34,505 nt of DNA from Bacteroidales bacterium (GCA_017546585.1 JAFYWC010000098.1:64360-98864), one strand, 5' to 3'. Shown: positions 16,893-25,224, counted from the stretch's first letter. Translations and numbers: made by a program. The notes: generated by a model from the sequence alone, not told the origin.

Positions 16893-17483
16893 ATGGGAAA
16901 ATTTCAGCATATAACTAAAGGCCTCGTAAAGGAGAACCCTACTTTCGTTCTTCTTCTCGGTATGTGTCCTACCTTGGCCACAACCACTTCGGCCATCAAC
17001 GGTATGAGTATGGGACTTGCCACTATGTTCGTCCTCATCCTCTCGAACATCGTTATTTCAGCCATTGCATCATACATTCCTGACAAGGTGCGCATTCCTG
17101 CATACATTGTGGTTATCGCGACTTTCGTGACTCTTCTTCAGTTCGTTATGCAGGCATATGTTCCTGATGTATACGAGACACTCGGTCTGTTCATTCCGCT
17201 TATTGTGGTGAACTGTATCGTTCTCGGTCGTGCAGAGGCTTTCGCAAACAAGAACAGCGTTGTGGATTCGGCTCTTGACGGTATCGGTATCGGACTCGGT
17301 TTCACTATGTCCCTTACTCTTCTCGGTCTGGTGCGTGAGATCCTCGGAAGCGGTTCCGCTTTCGGTTTCAAGTTCATCGAGGGTGACGGTATCCTTGCCT
17401 TCGTGCTTGCTCCAGGAGCCTTCCTCGCACTCGGCTACCTCATCGTGATCTTTAAGAAACTCACTTCGAAAAAGGCGGAGTAA
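16893..17483 (+). CDS. rnfE: Rnf complex membrane subunit RnfE
   Basis: 196 residues, with about six membrane segments. Family features include KENPTFVLLLGMCPTLATTT at the N-terminus and VVNCIVLGRAEAFA in the middle, containing one of the paired cysteines that RnfA and RnfE use in the membrane electron path. It follows rnfG by 3 nt and precedes rnfA by 21 nt. RnfE and RnfA are paralogous and form an inverted pair in the complex. Confidence 0.95.
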   Translation: MGKFQHITKGLVKENPTFVLLLGMCPTLATTTSAINGMSMGLATMFVLILSNIVISAIASYIPDKVRIPAYIVVIATFVTLLQFVMQAYVPDVYETLGLFIPLIVVNCIVLGRAEAFANKNSVVDSALDGIGIGLGFTMSLTLLGLVREILGSGSAFGFKFIEGDGILAFVLAPGAFLALGYLIVIFKKLTSKKAE

Positions 17484-17504
17484 TTAATTGTAGGAGAAAT
17501 TGTT

Positions 17505-18107
17505 ATGGTAGAATATTTACTTATCATCATATCAGCGATATTTGTAAACAATATCCTGTTGTCGCAGTTCCTCGGAATCTGTCCTTTCCTCGGAGTGTCG
17601 AATAAGCTCAGTACTGCTTCGGGTATGTCGATGGCTGTATGCTTCGTCATTACCCTCGCTACAGTGGTGACTTATCTCCTCAATACGCTTCTCGTGAAGC
17701 TTGGACTCGAGTTCCTTCAGACCATTTCGTTCATTCTCGTGATCGCTGCTCTCGTGCAGATGGTGGAGATCGTCCTCAAGAAGATCAGCCCTGCGCTGTA
17801 TGCTTCTCTCGGTATCTTCCTTCCGCTCATCACTACAAACTGCGCCGTTCTCGGTGTCGCTTTGACTGTTGTGCAGAAGTCATCTCCTTTCGCTGCTGCA
17901 GCAAACGGAATGTTCAACCTCGGTGAGGCTACTGTATACGCATTCGCGACTTCACTCGGCTTCGGCCTTGCTATGGTCCTCTTTGCAGGACTTCGCGAGC
18001 AGCTTGCTCTCAACGATGTACCTAAGGCTTTCAAGGGCATTCCTATCGCTCTTGTGACTGCAGGTATCCTTGCAATGGCCTTTATGGGCTTCTCTGGACT
18101 TGTGTAA
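17505..18107 (+). CDS. rnfA: Rnf complex membrane subunit RnfA
   Basis: 200 residues, about six membrane segments. Conserved RnfA segments are [18 protein letters not shown] (with the first membrane cysteine) and [15 protein letters not shown] (with the second). It is the last canonical rnf gene in the order B-C-D-G-E-A. Its TAA stop overlaps the ATG of the next small gene (TAATGA), which indicates translational coupling. Confidence 0.95.
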   Translation: MVEYLLIIISAIFVNNILLSQFLGICPFLGVSNKLSTASGMSMAVCFVITLATVVTYLLNTLLVKLGLEFLQTISFILVIAALVQMVEIVLKKISPALYASLGIFLPLITTNCAVLGVALTVVQKSSPFAAAANGMFNLGEATVYAFATSLGFGLAMVLFAGLREQLALNDVPKAFKGIPIALVTAGILAMAFMGFSGLV

Positions 18108-18301
18108 TGACAGCACTGGAATTGCTTGACAAAGCAGAAGAACTGAGGCGTAACTGCCGCTTTGGAGATGCGATAAACTTCTACAGAGCGGCAGCGGATG
18201 CCCCGGATGCTACTGAAGAAATAAAAAGAAAATCCCTCGCATCCGTCGAGCTGATGCAAGAGATTAACGGTTTTGTAAACGTTGACCTTATGAATCCATA
18301 G
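18107..18301 (+). CDS. Small TPR-like protein coupled to rnfA
   Basis: 64 residues. Two amphipathic helices in LELLDKAEELRRNCRFGDAINFYRAAA have the spacing of a single TPR-like repeat (Ala/Leu/Tyr positions); the remainder is also helical. It has no signal peptide or membrane segment. I do not recognise a named family. Support for it being real is the TAATGA overlap with rnfA, ordinary codon use, and the fact that its last codons and TAG stop lie within the operon terminator, so the transcript covers it fully. A role as a cytosolic Rnf accessory is an inference from position only. Confidence 0.65.
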   Translation: MTALELLDKAEELRRNCRFGDAINFYRAAADAPDATEEIKRKSLASVELMQEINGFVNVDLMNP

Positions 18302-18316
18302 GGTCAACGTTTTTTT
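18277..18316 (+). terminator. Intrinsic terminator of the rnf operon
   Basis: The arms 18277-18287 and 18302-18312 are perfect 11-bp reverse complements, followed by a T-rich run. The TAG stop of the small gene (18299-18301) is at the end of the loop. It also separates the convergent GH20 gene. Confidence 0.88.
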
Positions 18317-18327
18317 ATGGCCTGTGC

Positions 18328-20316
18328 TTATCTGTATATTATACCTTCCGGCTCGGATATGCTGCTGTCTTCGCGTACTGTGACAGGTATGAATGCCGCG
18401 TGCCAGTTTGGCGAGTTGAGCGTGTGAGGACAGTGCAGGACGATGGTGTTCCAGCCTGCCTTGAGAGGTATGCGGGCGGGTTCTCTCATCCAGAAGAACT
18501 GCTCGTCTGTGTAAGGGAGTTCATTCGGAGCCTGATGCCAGGTCTGATGGTGATATCTGTATGCTCCCGGCTCGTTCCAGAGGACTGCAGGGAATATTTC
18601 CGTCTGTGTTGCAGTACTCTGTGAAGACACATATACGTGTCCTCCGTTTTCCCATTTCCCCTGTTCACCGATTCCGTCAGACATTCTTGTGGATCTTGAA
18701 GGCGAGTCGAAGCCTATCCAGGCAGTGATGATTGTGTCTCTTTCAACGAAGATTTCAGTGTTGAGCCAAATGTCGGCCGCTACATTCTGGGGGATGCCGT
18801 TCTCTCTGCAGAGGGCATTCAGGTCTACGCATCCGCCCCAGGCGTCTGCGTTTACAGGCAGTGAACATTCCGCCTCTACGAAGTCTCCGTTGGTTTTGAG
18901 GACAGGTTTTGTCGTTATGGTCGCGTGCCATTCGATGCCTGCATTTGCAACCCATCTTACATTCCAATCTTTGAGGAAATTATCCCTATGATATGACATC
19001 TTCTCCTCAAAATCCAACAGGGCCTCGTATGCTTCAGTGCCGGGTTTTGGGAAGAGGTAGGTGTGCGATCCTTCGTATCCTTTGCCGCCTCCCCAGCTGC
19101 TCTGGGCGAAGCTGAGCAGGCCTTCCGGCATACCGTTGTGAGGGAAGGTCTTCGTCTTGTCAGCCACTCTTACATCGTTCCACAGGCACAGTATTCCTCC
19201 GAGTGCCTTTTCGTCAGCCTCTTCGACAGAGCAAAGCTGGTGGAGGAAGAAGTTGGCTGTGTTGATGATCGGATTGCCGAGGTTGAGGTAGCCCATATAT
19301 GAGTCTATGTATCGGCGCGGGAAGCCTTTGCCTGAGGCTCTTCTGCCTTCGTCTGACCATATCTGCGAGATGGTGCTTTCAGAAGATGGGAGTCCCGGAT
19401 ACCAGGCAAGGGGAGTACGCCCGCCGGAGATGATGATGTCCTCGCAGAATTTCATAAATCCGTATGGATCATTGATATACACTTCATCTGAACCGATGTG
19501 GACATATGGGCACATCTCTGCCGGAATCTCGTTCATAAACTCCTCGAGGCACACTTTCAGCACTTCTTTTCCCTGTTCGGATGCCATACCGAATCCGAAC
19601 GTTCTGTCAAAGTACTGGCTGTGTCCCGGCATATCGATTTCCGGTATTACGGTTATGCCTCTGTGCGCTGCGTATTCTATGAGTTCGCGGATCTGTGCAT
19701 ATGTGTAGAACCTGCCTTCGTCGCGTCCTTTCCTCTGGTATTGAGGGTCATTCAGCTGCGGGAATGCCTTGCATTCGATTCTCCAGGCTGGATTGTCTGT
19801 TAGATGCCAGTGGAATACGTTGATCTTGTAGAAGGCGAACAGGTCTATCTCCTTCTTCAACGTTTCGATTTCGCGGAAGTTTCTTCCGGTGTCGTGCATA
19901 AATCCTCTGATCGGGAATGCCGGCCTGTCGCTTATGTCGAGGTCGTGAATTGCCTTTCCCTTGAATGCAGCGTCGGACTTGGAACCTCTGGACTTCGGGC
20001 TATCGGATCCGATGAAATCTTCAGGGCCCACGCCTGTAAGCTGGGCGAGTGTCGCTCTGGCGTGCACAATGCCGGCCCTGTCCTTGGCTTTGAGTTCCAC
20101 TTTACCCTTGCGGGCAATGATGACATATTCTTCCGGATTGAGGTCGGATGATGGATCGATCGTTTCGGTGATCTTCTTGATCCTGAATGTCTTACCTGTA
20201 TCCATATGCATCTCCGCCGGCTCCGGAATCAGCATCTGCTTCGGAGTCGTGGTCTGAGCTTGAGTGGTCAGCGATAGAATGGTGGCTGTGATCAGCAGTG
20301 AAAGAATCTGTTTCAT
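18328..20316 (-). CDS. Exported GH20 beta-N-acetylhexosaminidase
   Basis: 662 residues. The signal peptide is MKQILSLLITATILSLTTQA. An N-terminal GH20b-like domain (LIPEPAEMHMDTGKTF) is followed by the catalytic barrel: HWHLTDNPAWRIE (around 169), EIDMPGHSQYF (around 226) and HIGSDEVYI with the catalytic Asp277-Glu278 pair. GH20 enzymes use substrate-assisted catalysis to release terminal GlcNAc or GalNAc from glycans. The usual HxGGDE has Ser at the second Gly. Residues after about 480 form an extra beta-rich C-terminal region of unknown role. It is probably periplasmic or outer-membrane linked. It faces purE divergently and has its own near-leaderless promoter. Confidence 0.9.
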   Translation of the reverse strand: MKQILSLLITATILSLTTQAQTTTPKQMLIPEPAEMHMDTGKTFRIKKITETIDPSSDLNPEEYVIIARKGKVELKAKDRAGIVHARATLAQLTGVGPEDFIGSDSPKSRGSKSDAAFKGKAIHDLDISDRPAFPIRGFMHDTGRNFREIETLKKEIDLFAFYKINVFHWHLTDNPAWRIECKAFPQLNDPQYQRKGRDEGRFYTYAQIRELIEYAAHRGITVIPEIDMPGHSQYFDRTFGFGMASEQGKEVLKVCLEEFMNEIPAEMCPYVHIGSDEVYINDPYGFMKFCEDIIISGGRTPLAWYPGLPSSESTISQIWSDEGRRASGKGFPRRYIDSYMGYLNLGNPIINTANFFLHQLCSVEEADEKALGGILCLWNDVRVADKTKTFPHNGMPEGLLSFAQSSWGGGKGYEGSHTYLFPKPGTEAYEALLDFEEKMSYHRDNFLKDWNVRWVANAGIEWHATITTKPVLKTNGDFVEAECSLPVNADAWGGCVDLNALCRENGIPQNVAADIWLNTEIFVERDTIITAWIGFDSPSRSTRMSDGIGEQGKWENGGHVYVSSQSTATQTEIFPAVLWNEPGAYRYHHQTWHQAPNELPYTDEQFFWMREPARIPLKAGWNTIVLHCPHTLNSPNWHAAFIPVTVREDSSISEPEGIIYR

Positions 20317-20323
20317 AATGATG

Positions 20324-20331
20324 CAAATTTA
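20324..20331 (-). promoter_or_regulatory. Bacteroidota -7 box giving a near-leaderless GH20 transcript
   Basis: The minus strand reads TAAATTTG, followed by seven bases and then the GH20 ATG. No clear -33 TTTG was found. Confidence 0.55.
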
Positions 20332-20381
20332 AGCCATTATCCTTTAATCCGGTTTCTTTTTGCTGCCAAGTTTGGCGCAAC

Positions 20382-20504
20382 TGTGCGCGAAGTGACAAAA
20401 TTATGTCACGTTACGCACAAGGTATCTGTGTAAGTGTTTGATAATAAGGTGTCTGTGTGAAGCGTCTTTGCGCGAAGTGACAGAGAATCGTCACGTCGCG
20501 CACG
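20382..20504. repeat. Unit 1 of a tandem 123-nt inverted-repeat-bounded element
   Basis: A 38-nt quasi-palindrome (20382-20419), a 47-nt linker and a second 38-nt quasi-palindrome (20467-20504). Each palindrome has GTGAC-N8-GTCAC at its centre (20392-20409; 20477-20494). The outermost 15 nt of the unit are inverted copies matching at 13 of 15 positions. Confidence 0.8.
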
Positions 20505-20521
20505 TTAACAGGTCTTGGTTC

Positions 20522-20644
20522 TGCTCCCGAAGTGACTGATATTGGTCACATTAGTTGCACGGTTGTTTTGTAATTGTTTGATTGATAATGTGTTGGTGGA
20601 TTAGTGTGCTCCTTGCGAGACAAAAAGTAGTCACTTCGGGAGCA
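20522..20644. repeat. Unit 2 of the tandem 123-nt inverted-repeat-bounded element
   Basis: It has the same 38-47-38 layout as unit 1, 17 nt downstream of it. Terminal repeats TGCTCCCGAAGTGAC (20522-20536) and its exact reverse complement (20630-20644) bound the unit. The 47-nt linker is similar to the linker of unit 1 (for example TAAGTGTTTGAT against TAATTGTTTGAT). The second palindrome has GAGAC in place of GTGAC on its left. Confidence 0.8.
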
Positions 20645-20695
20645 ATGTGCTGGGGTGTGTGGATATTCGGTGAAAAAAATCCGCAGATATAGGTT

Positions 20696-20714
20696 AGTAT
20701 TACTAAGTAATACT
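20696..20714. promoter_or_regulatory. Candidate operator: 19-nt palindrome upstream of purE
   Basis: AGTATTACTAAGTAATACT has perfect 9-bp arms around a single central base. It ends 12 nt before the purE -7 box, so it covers the -33 region. A bound regulator would block or contact RNA polymerase. The regulator is unknown. Confidence 0.6.
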
Positions 20715-20726
20715 CCCAAATTTTGT

Positions 20727-20734
20727 TATCTTTG
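20727..20734 (+). promoter_or_regulatory. Bacteroidota -7 box for the purE operon
   Basis: TATCTTTG matches TAnnTTTG. The predicted leader to the purE ATG at 20977 is about 235 nt, unusually long compared with the other genes here. Confidence 0.6.
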
Positions 20735-20753
20735 CCGTTTGGAAAAAAGCAGG

Positions 20754-20814
20754 GGGTAACGTAGACATATTTTCATATTTCTGCACAACCTTCCCATAGC
20801 CAAAAGAGAAATTA
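20754..20814 (+). repeat. purE leader direct repeat, copy 1
   Basis: A 61-nt segment repeated at 20885-20945. The first 40 nt differ at one position, an 11-nt middle is variable, and the last 10 nt (AGAGAAATTA) are identical. It contains TTTCATATTT (20771-20780), the exact reverse complement of 20973-20982 at the purE start. Confidence 0.85.
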
Positions 20815-20853
20815 CTAAACATCAACCTTAGCTTTGAGCGAAGCGATGGTAAG

Positions 20854-20874
20854 TCCCTTTCCCGAGGAAAGGGA
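20854..20874 (+). repeat. Hairpin between the purE leader repeats
   Basis: TCCCTTT, a 7-nt loop, then AAAGGGA. No U-tract follows, so it is not a typical terminator, but it could structure the leader. Confidence 0.6.
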
Positions 20875-20884
20875 TTTAGGGAAA

Positions 20885-20945
20885 GGGTAACGTGGACATA
20901 TTTTCATATTTCTGCACAACCTTCGATAAAGCTCAAGAGAAATTA
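20885..20945 (+). repeat. purE leader direct repeat, copy 2
   Basis: Second copy of the 61-nt leader repeat, 131 nt downstream of the first. It ends 31 nt before the purE ATG. The anti-start sequence TTTCATATTT is at 20902-20911. Confidence 0.85.
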
Positions 20946-20976
20946 ACCTGAAATAAATCAAACAACATTAGAAAAT

Positions 20977-21444
20977 ATGAAAGTAGCTGTAATTATGGGA
21001 TCGACCAGCGACCTTGAAATTATGTCGCAGGCAATCAATGTCCTCGAGGGATTCGGTGTCGAGGTGGTTAAGAAAGTCATCAGTGCACACAGAACTCCAG
21101 ACCTTATGTGCGAGTTCGCGAAGTCAGCAAAGGCAAACGGCATCGGAGCCATCATCGCCGGAGCGGGTGGAGCAGCACACGTAGCAGGTGTCGTGGCAGG
21201 TATGACCACAGTTCCTGTGATCGGAGTTCCAATCCAGACAAAGGCACTCGGCGGAATGGATTCACTCCTTTCGATCGTTCAGATGCCTGCAGGTATCCCT
21301 GTAGCTACAATGGCTATCAACGGAGCAAAGAACGCGGGTCTTTTCGCAGCACAGATCCTCGCTCTTACAGACGCTGAGCTCTCTGCAAAGCTCGACCAGT
21401 TCAGAGCAGAGCAGACTCAGAAGGTTCTTGAAGCTACAATCTAA
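20977..21444 (+). CDS. purE: N5-carboxyaminoimidazole ribonucleotide mutase PurE
   Basis: 155 residues, standard for a class I PurE. The N-terminal phosphate-binding MGSTSDLEIM, SAHRTPDLM and the GAGGAAHVAGVVAGMTTVPVIGVP block are conserved. It interconverts N5-CAIR and CAIR in IMP synthesis. purK, its usual class I partner, is not in the window. It is the first gene of the pur cluster, 21 nt before purL, behind an unusually long and repeated leader. Confidence 0.96.
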   Translation: MKVAVIMGSTSDLEIMSQAINVLEGFGVEVVKKVISAHRTPDLMCEFAKSAKANGIGAIIAGAGGAAHVAGVVAGMTTVPVIGVPIQTKALGGMDSLLSIVQMPAGIPVATMAINGAKNAGLFAAQILALTDAELSAKLDQFRAEQTQKVLEATI

Positions 21445-21465
21445 CCGACGCAACTTATTCAAAAT

Positions 21466-24400
21466 ATGAGCAATTATCGCATTTACGTAGAAAAGTATCC
21501 TGAATTTCAGGTGGAGGCACGCAGCCTTCAGAGCGAGCTGAACGAGAACCTTCAGCTCGATCTCGCGGCTCTGCGCCTTCTTAACGTGTATGACCTCTTC
21601 GGATTCTCAGAGGAACTCCTCGAGAAGAGCCGCTACAGCGTGTTCGGAGAGATCGTGACTGACAGCGTTACTGACGAGTGTGACCTCTCAGACGCAAAAT
21701 ACATCGCCGTGGAGTACCTTCCAGGCCAGTTCGACCAGCGTGCAGCATCTGCTGTAGACTGTGTCCGCCTTATCGATCCTGCAGCCAAGGTAAGCATCAA
21801 GAGCTCAAAGCTCATCATCCTTCCTGCTGACACAACAGATGAGGTGATTGCAAAGATCAAGAAATATTACATCAACGCTGTGGAGTCTCGTGAGAAGGAT
21901 CTCACAAAGCTTACAGCAATGGAGCAGCCAGAGGTGACTCCGGTTCCGGTTCTCGAGGGTCTTACTGCCCTCACAGAGGAGGAACTCGCGCCTTACTGCA
22001 AGAAGATGGGTCTCGCTATGAACGCAGACGACCTTCGCGAGGTGGTGAACTACTTCAAGACTGAGGGCCGTGATCCGTCTGAGACAGAGCTCCGTATCCT
22101 CGATACATATTGGAGTGACCACTGCCGTCACACTACATTCACAACCGAACTCGAAGACATCAACGTTGAGGAGTCTTTCCTCAAGGAGGAGATCGACGGA
22201 ACTCTCAATCTCTATATGAAGATCCGTCAGGAGCTTGGCCGTGAGAACAAGGGCCTTAACCTTATGGATATGGCTTGCATCGGTGCACGCTACCTCAAGT
22301 CAAAGGGCCTTCTCGACGATATGGAGGTCAGCGAGGAGAACAATGCCTGCAGCATCTATGTAGACGTTGACATCGTTGACGACGAGGGCGAGATGACCAC
22401 AGAGAAGTGGCTTCTCCAGTTCAAGAACGAGACTCACAACCACCCTACAGAGATCGAGCCTTTCGGTGGCGCGGCAACTTGTCTCGGCGGTGCAATCCGT
22501 GACCCGCTCTCTGGCCGTGCATATGTTTACCAGGCTATGCGTGTGACAGGTGCAGGTGACATCTATCTCCCTGTGTCTGAGACAATGGCCGGTAAGCTTC
22601 CTCAGAGCATCATCTCACGCAAGGCAGCTCACGGTTACTCAAGCTACGGTAACCAGATCGGTCTCGCAACTACCCACGTTCGTGAGGTTTACCACGAGGG
22701 TTATGTTGCAAAGCGTCTTGAGGTAGGAGCTGTGGTAGGAGCAGTGAAGGCTGACAGCGTACGTCGCGAGAGCCCGGCTCCTGGTGACGTAGTCCTCCTC
22801 CTCGGTGGCCGTACAGGCCGTGACGGAGTCGGCGGAGCTACAGGTTCTTCAAAGGAGCACACTGAGGAGTCTCTCGAGACTTGCGGAAGTGAGGTTCAGA
22901 AGGGTAATGCACCTGAGGAGAGAAAGCTCCAGAGACTTTTCCGTCGTCCTGAGGTGACCAAGCTTATCAAGAAATCAAACGACTTCGGTGCCGGCGGTGT
23001 CAGTGTGGCTATCGGCGAGCTTACCGACGGTCTTGACATCTACCTTGACAGGGTGCCTGTGAAGTACAACGGACTCAACTCTACAGAGCTTGCTATCAGT
23101 GAATCTCAGGAGCGTATGTCAGTTGTGATCGAGGCTAAGGACAAGGAAGCAATGATGGCATACTGCGCAAGCGAGAACGTTGAGGTTACATATGTGGCTG
23201 ACGTTACAGACAGAAAGCGTATGCGTATGTTCTACGGTGACAAGGTGATCGTTGACCTTTCACGTGAGTTCATCGACAGCGCAGGAGCAAAGCATTATGC
23301 AAAGGCTACTGTAGGTGCAGTAGAGCAGAAGAATCCGTTCGAGCGCACTGTTGAGGGTGACACTCTCAAGGACAAGGTGTTCTACAACCTCCAGGATCCT
23401 AACGTGACATCACAGAAGGGTCTCATCGAGATGTTCGACTCTACAATCGGCCGTTCGACAGTGCTTATGCCGTTCGGAGGTATGCTTCAGACAACTGAGA
23501 CTCAGGTGTCTGTCCAGAAGCTCCCTACTGACGGATACACAGATACAGCGTCTATAATGGCGTTCGGTTACAACCCGTTCATCGCAAGCTGGAGCCCATA
23601 CCACGGTGCTGCCTATGCAGTGGTTGAGGCGTGTGCAAAGGTTGTTGCAGCGGGTGCTTCATACGAGAAGATGCGCTTCTCTTACCAGGAGTACTTCGAG
23701 CGTATGACAGACCGCAAGTCTTGGGGCAAGCCGCTTTCGGCACTCCTCGGAGCCCTCAAGATGCAGGTTGAGTTCGGTCTTCCTTCAATCGGAGGAAAGG
23801 ACTCTATGAGCGGTACATTCGAGAACATCAACGTACCTCCAATGCTTATGGCCTTCGGTATCACTACAGTTGATGCCGGTCAGGTAATCTCTCCTGAACT
23901 CAAGTTCGAGGGCAACAAGCTTTACCTCATCAAGCATACACCGGAGGCTAACTATATGCCTGACGTAGAGCAGCTCAAGGCTAACTGGGCTTACGTGCAC
24001 GAGCAGATCCAGGAGGGCAACATCGTTTCAGGTTACGCTCTCGGATTCGGCGGTATCGCTGAGGCTATCTGCAAGATGTCATTCGGTAACGGTCTTGACG
24101 CAAAGATCAAGGTTGACGAGAAGGAACTCTTCAACTATGGCTACGGTTCTATCCTCGTTGAGGCTGAGGAGGCACTCGACTATCCGAATGCAATCCTCAT
24201 CGGTGAGGTGACAGACGGAGAGGAGAGCGAACTCACAATCAACGGAACCAAGTTCGACATCTTCGAGCTTATGGCTGTGAACGGCGCCAGATTCGCTGAG
24301 GTTTATCCTGACACAGCAGAGGCTTACCACAAGAAGCTCGTTCCTGCAGGAATGGAGGGTGTGAAGCCGCTCAAGGTGAAGAGATCTGAGATGAAGTACA

Positions 24401-25224
24401 AGGGCGAGCCGGTTGAGAAGCCTATCGCATATCTCCCTGTATTCCCTGGTACAAACTGCGACTACGATTCAGCAAAGGCTTGGCGCAACGCAGGTGCAGA
24501 GGTGCGTATGAGCGTATTCTGCAACTTGACTGAAGATGATATCTTCCGTTCGATCGCTGAGATGAAGAAGAACATCGACGAGTGTCATATCCTTATGCTT
24601 TGCGGTGGATTCTCTGCAGGTGATGAGCCGGACGGAAGCGGTAAGTTCATTGCTAACGTTCTCAACAACAAGGACATCGCTGACGCTATCCACGCTCTCA
24701 TCGACCGTGGCGGTCTCATCCTCGGTATCTGCAACGGATTCCAGGCTCTCGTGAAGTCAGGCCTCCTTCCATACGGACGTCTCGGTCAGGTGACTAAGGA
24801 CAGCCCTACACTCTTCCGTAACGACATCAACCGTCATATCTCTCAGATGGTGACTACACGTGTCGGCACAACAAATTCTCCTTGGCTCAAGGACTTCGCT
24901 ATCGGCGACCTCCACACTATCGCAGTGAGCCACGGTGAGGGTAAGTTCGTTGTGAACGAGGAGTTCGCTAAGGAGCTTTTCGCAAACGGTCAGGTTGCGT
25001 TCCAGTATGTGGATCCGCTCGAGGAGGAGCCTACAATGGAGTCTCCATATAACCCTAACGGTTCATATTACGCGATCGAGGGTATCATCAGCAAGAACGG
25101 TCAGATCCTCGGTAAGATGGGTCACACCGAGCGCTATGAGGAGAATCTCTTCAAGAACATCGATGACGATACTCGTGAGCAGCCATTGTTCCACAATGCA
25201 GTAGCGTATTTTAGAGGCGAGTAA
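21466..25224 (+). CDS. purL: Phosphoribosylformylglycinamidine synthase, large single-chain form
   Basis: 1252 residues, the fused form that combines the synthetase and glutaminase found as PurL, PurQ and PurS in other bacteria. An N-terminal PurS-like domain precedes a linker with LDTYWSDHCRHTTF, two AIRS-like ATPase halves (FKNETHNHPTEIEPFGGAATCLGG marks the first; split here as two conserved stretches, KNETHNHPTEIEPF and GGAATCLGG), and a C-terminal class I glutaminase with nucleophile GICNGFQAL and histidine in VSHGEGKF. It converts FGAR to FGAM using ATP and glutamine. The stop is followed 4 nt later by the left arm of palindromic element 2. Confidence 0.97.
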   Translation: MSNYRIYVEKYPEFQVEARSLQSELNENLQLDLAALRLLNVYDLFGFSEELLEKSRYSVFGEIVTDSVTDECDLSDAKYIAVEYLPGQFDQRAASAVDCVRLIDPAAKVSIKSSKLIILPADTTDEVIAKIKKYYINAVESREKDLTKLTAMEQPEVTPVPVLEGLTALTEEELAPYCKKMGLAMNADDLREVVNYFKTEGRDPSETELRILDTYWSDHCRHTTFTTELEDINVEESFLKEEIDGTLNLYMKIRQELGRENKGLNLMDMACIGARYLKSKGLLDDMEVSEENNACSIYVDVDIVDDEGEMTTEKWLLQFKNETHNHPTEIEPFGGAATCLGGAIRDPLSGRAYVYQAMRVTGAGDIYLPVSETMAGKLPQSIISRKAAHGYSSYGNQIGLATTHVREVYHEGYVAKRLEVGAVVGAVKADSVRRESPAPGDVVLLLGGRTGRDGVGGATGSSKEHTEESLETCGSEVQKGNAPEERKLQRLFRRPEVTKLIKKSNDFGAGGVSVAIGELTDGLDIYLDRVPVKYNGLNSTELAISESQERMSVVIEAKDKEAMMAYCASENVEVTYVADVTDRKRMRMFYGDKVIVDLSREFIDSAGAKHYAKATVGAVEQKNPFERTVEGDTLKDKVFYNLQDPNVTSQKGLIEMFDSTIGRSTVLMPFGGMLQTTETQVSVQKLPTDGYTDTASIMAFGYNPFIASWSPYHGAAYAVVEACAKVVAAGASYEKMRFSYQEYFERMTDRKSWGKPLSALLGALKMQVEFGLPSIGGKDSMSGTFENINVPPMLMAFGITTVDAGQVISPELKFEGNKLYLIKHTPEANYMPDVEQLKANWAYVHEQIQEGNIVSGYALGFGGIAEAICKMSFGNGLDAKIKVDEKELFNYGYGSILVEAEEALDYPNAILIGEVTDGEESELTINGTKFDIFELMAVNGARFAEVYPDTAEAYHKKLVPAGMEGVKPLKVKRSEMKYKGEPVEKPIAYLPVFPGTNCDYDSAKAWRNAGAEVRMSVFCNLTEDDIFRSIAEMKKNIDECHILMLCGGFSAGDEPDGSGKFIANVLNNKDIADAIHALIDRGGLILGICNGFQALVKSGLLPYGRLGQVTKDSPTLFRNDINRHISQMVTTRVGTTNSPWLKDFAIGDLHTIAVSHGEGKFVVNEEFAKELFANGQVAFQYVDPLEEEPTMESPYNPNGSYYAIEGIISKNGQILGKMGHTERYEENLFKNIDDDTREQPLFHNAVAYFRGE

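Larger units (their letters stand above)
20317..20976. other. 660-bp gene-free region rich in repeats
   Basis: I see no plausible gene here. It holds, in order, the GH20 promoter, two 123-nt inverted-repeat-bounded units (20382-20644), a 19-nt palindrome (20696-20714), the purE promoter (20727-20734), and two direct repeats of 61 nt (20754-20814, 20885-20945) separated by a hairpin (20854-20874). Each is listed separately. Confidence 0.85.

Noticed and set aside
20382-20644. CRISPR array
   Set aside because: The four palindromes are irregularly spaced (47, 17, 47 nt), the linkers are homologous to one another rather than unique, and no cas gene is near.
20382-20644. Integron attC sites
   Set aside because: The quasi-palindromes look similar in form, but they lack attC core-site boxes, there are no gene cassettes, and no integrase is in the window.
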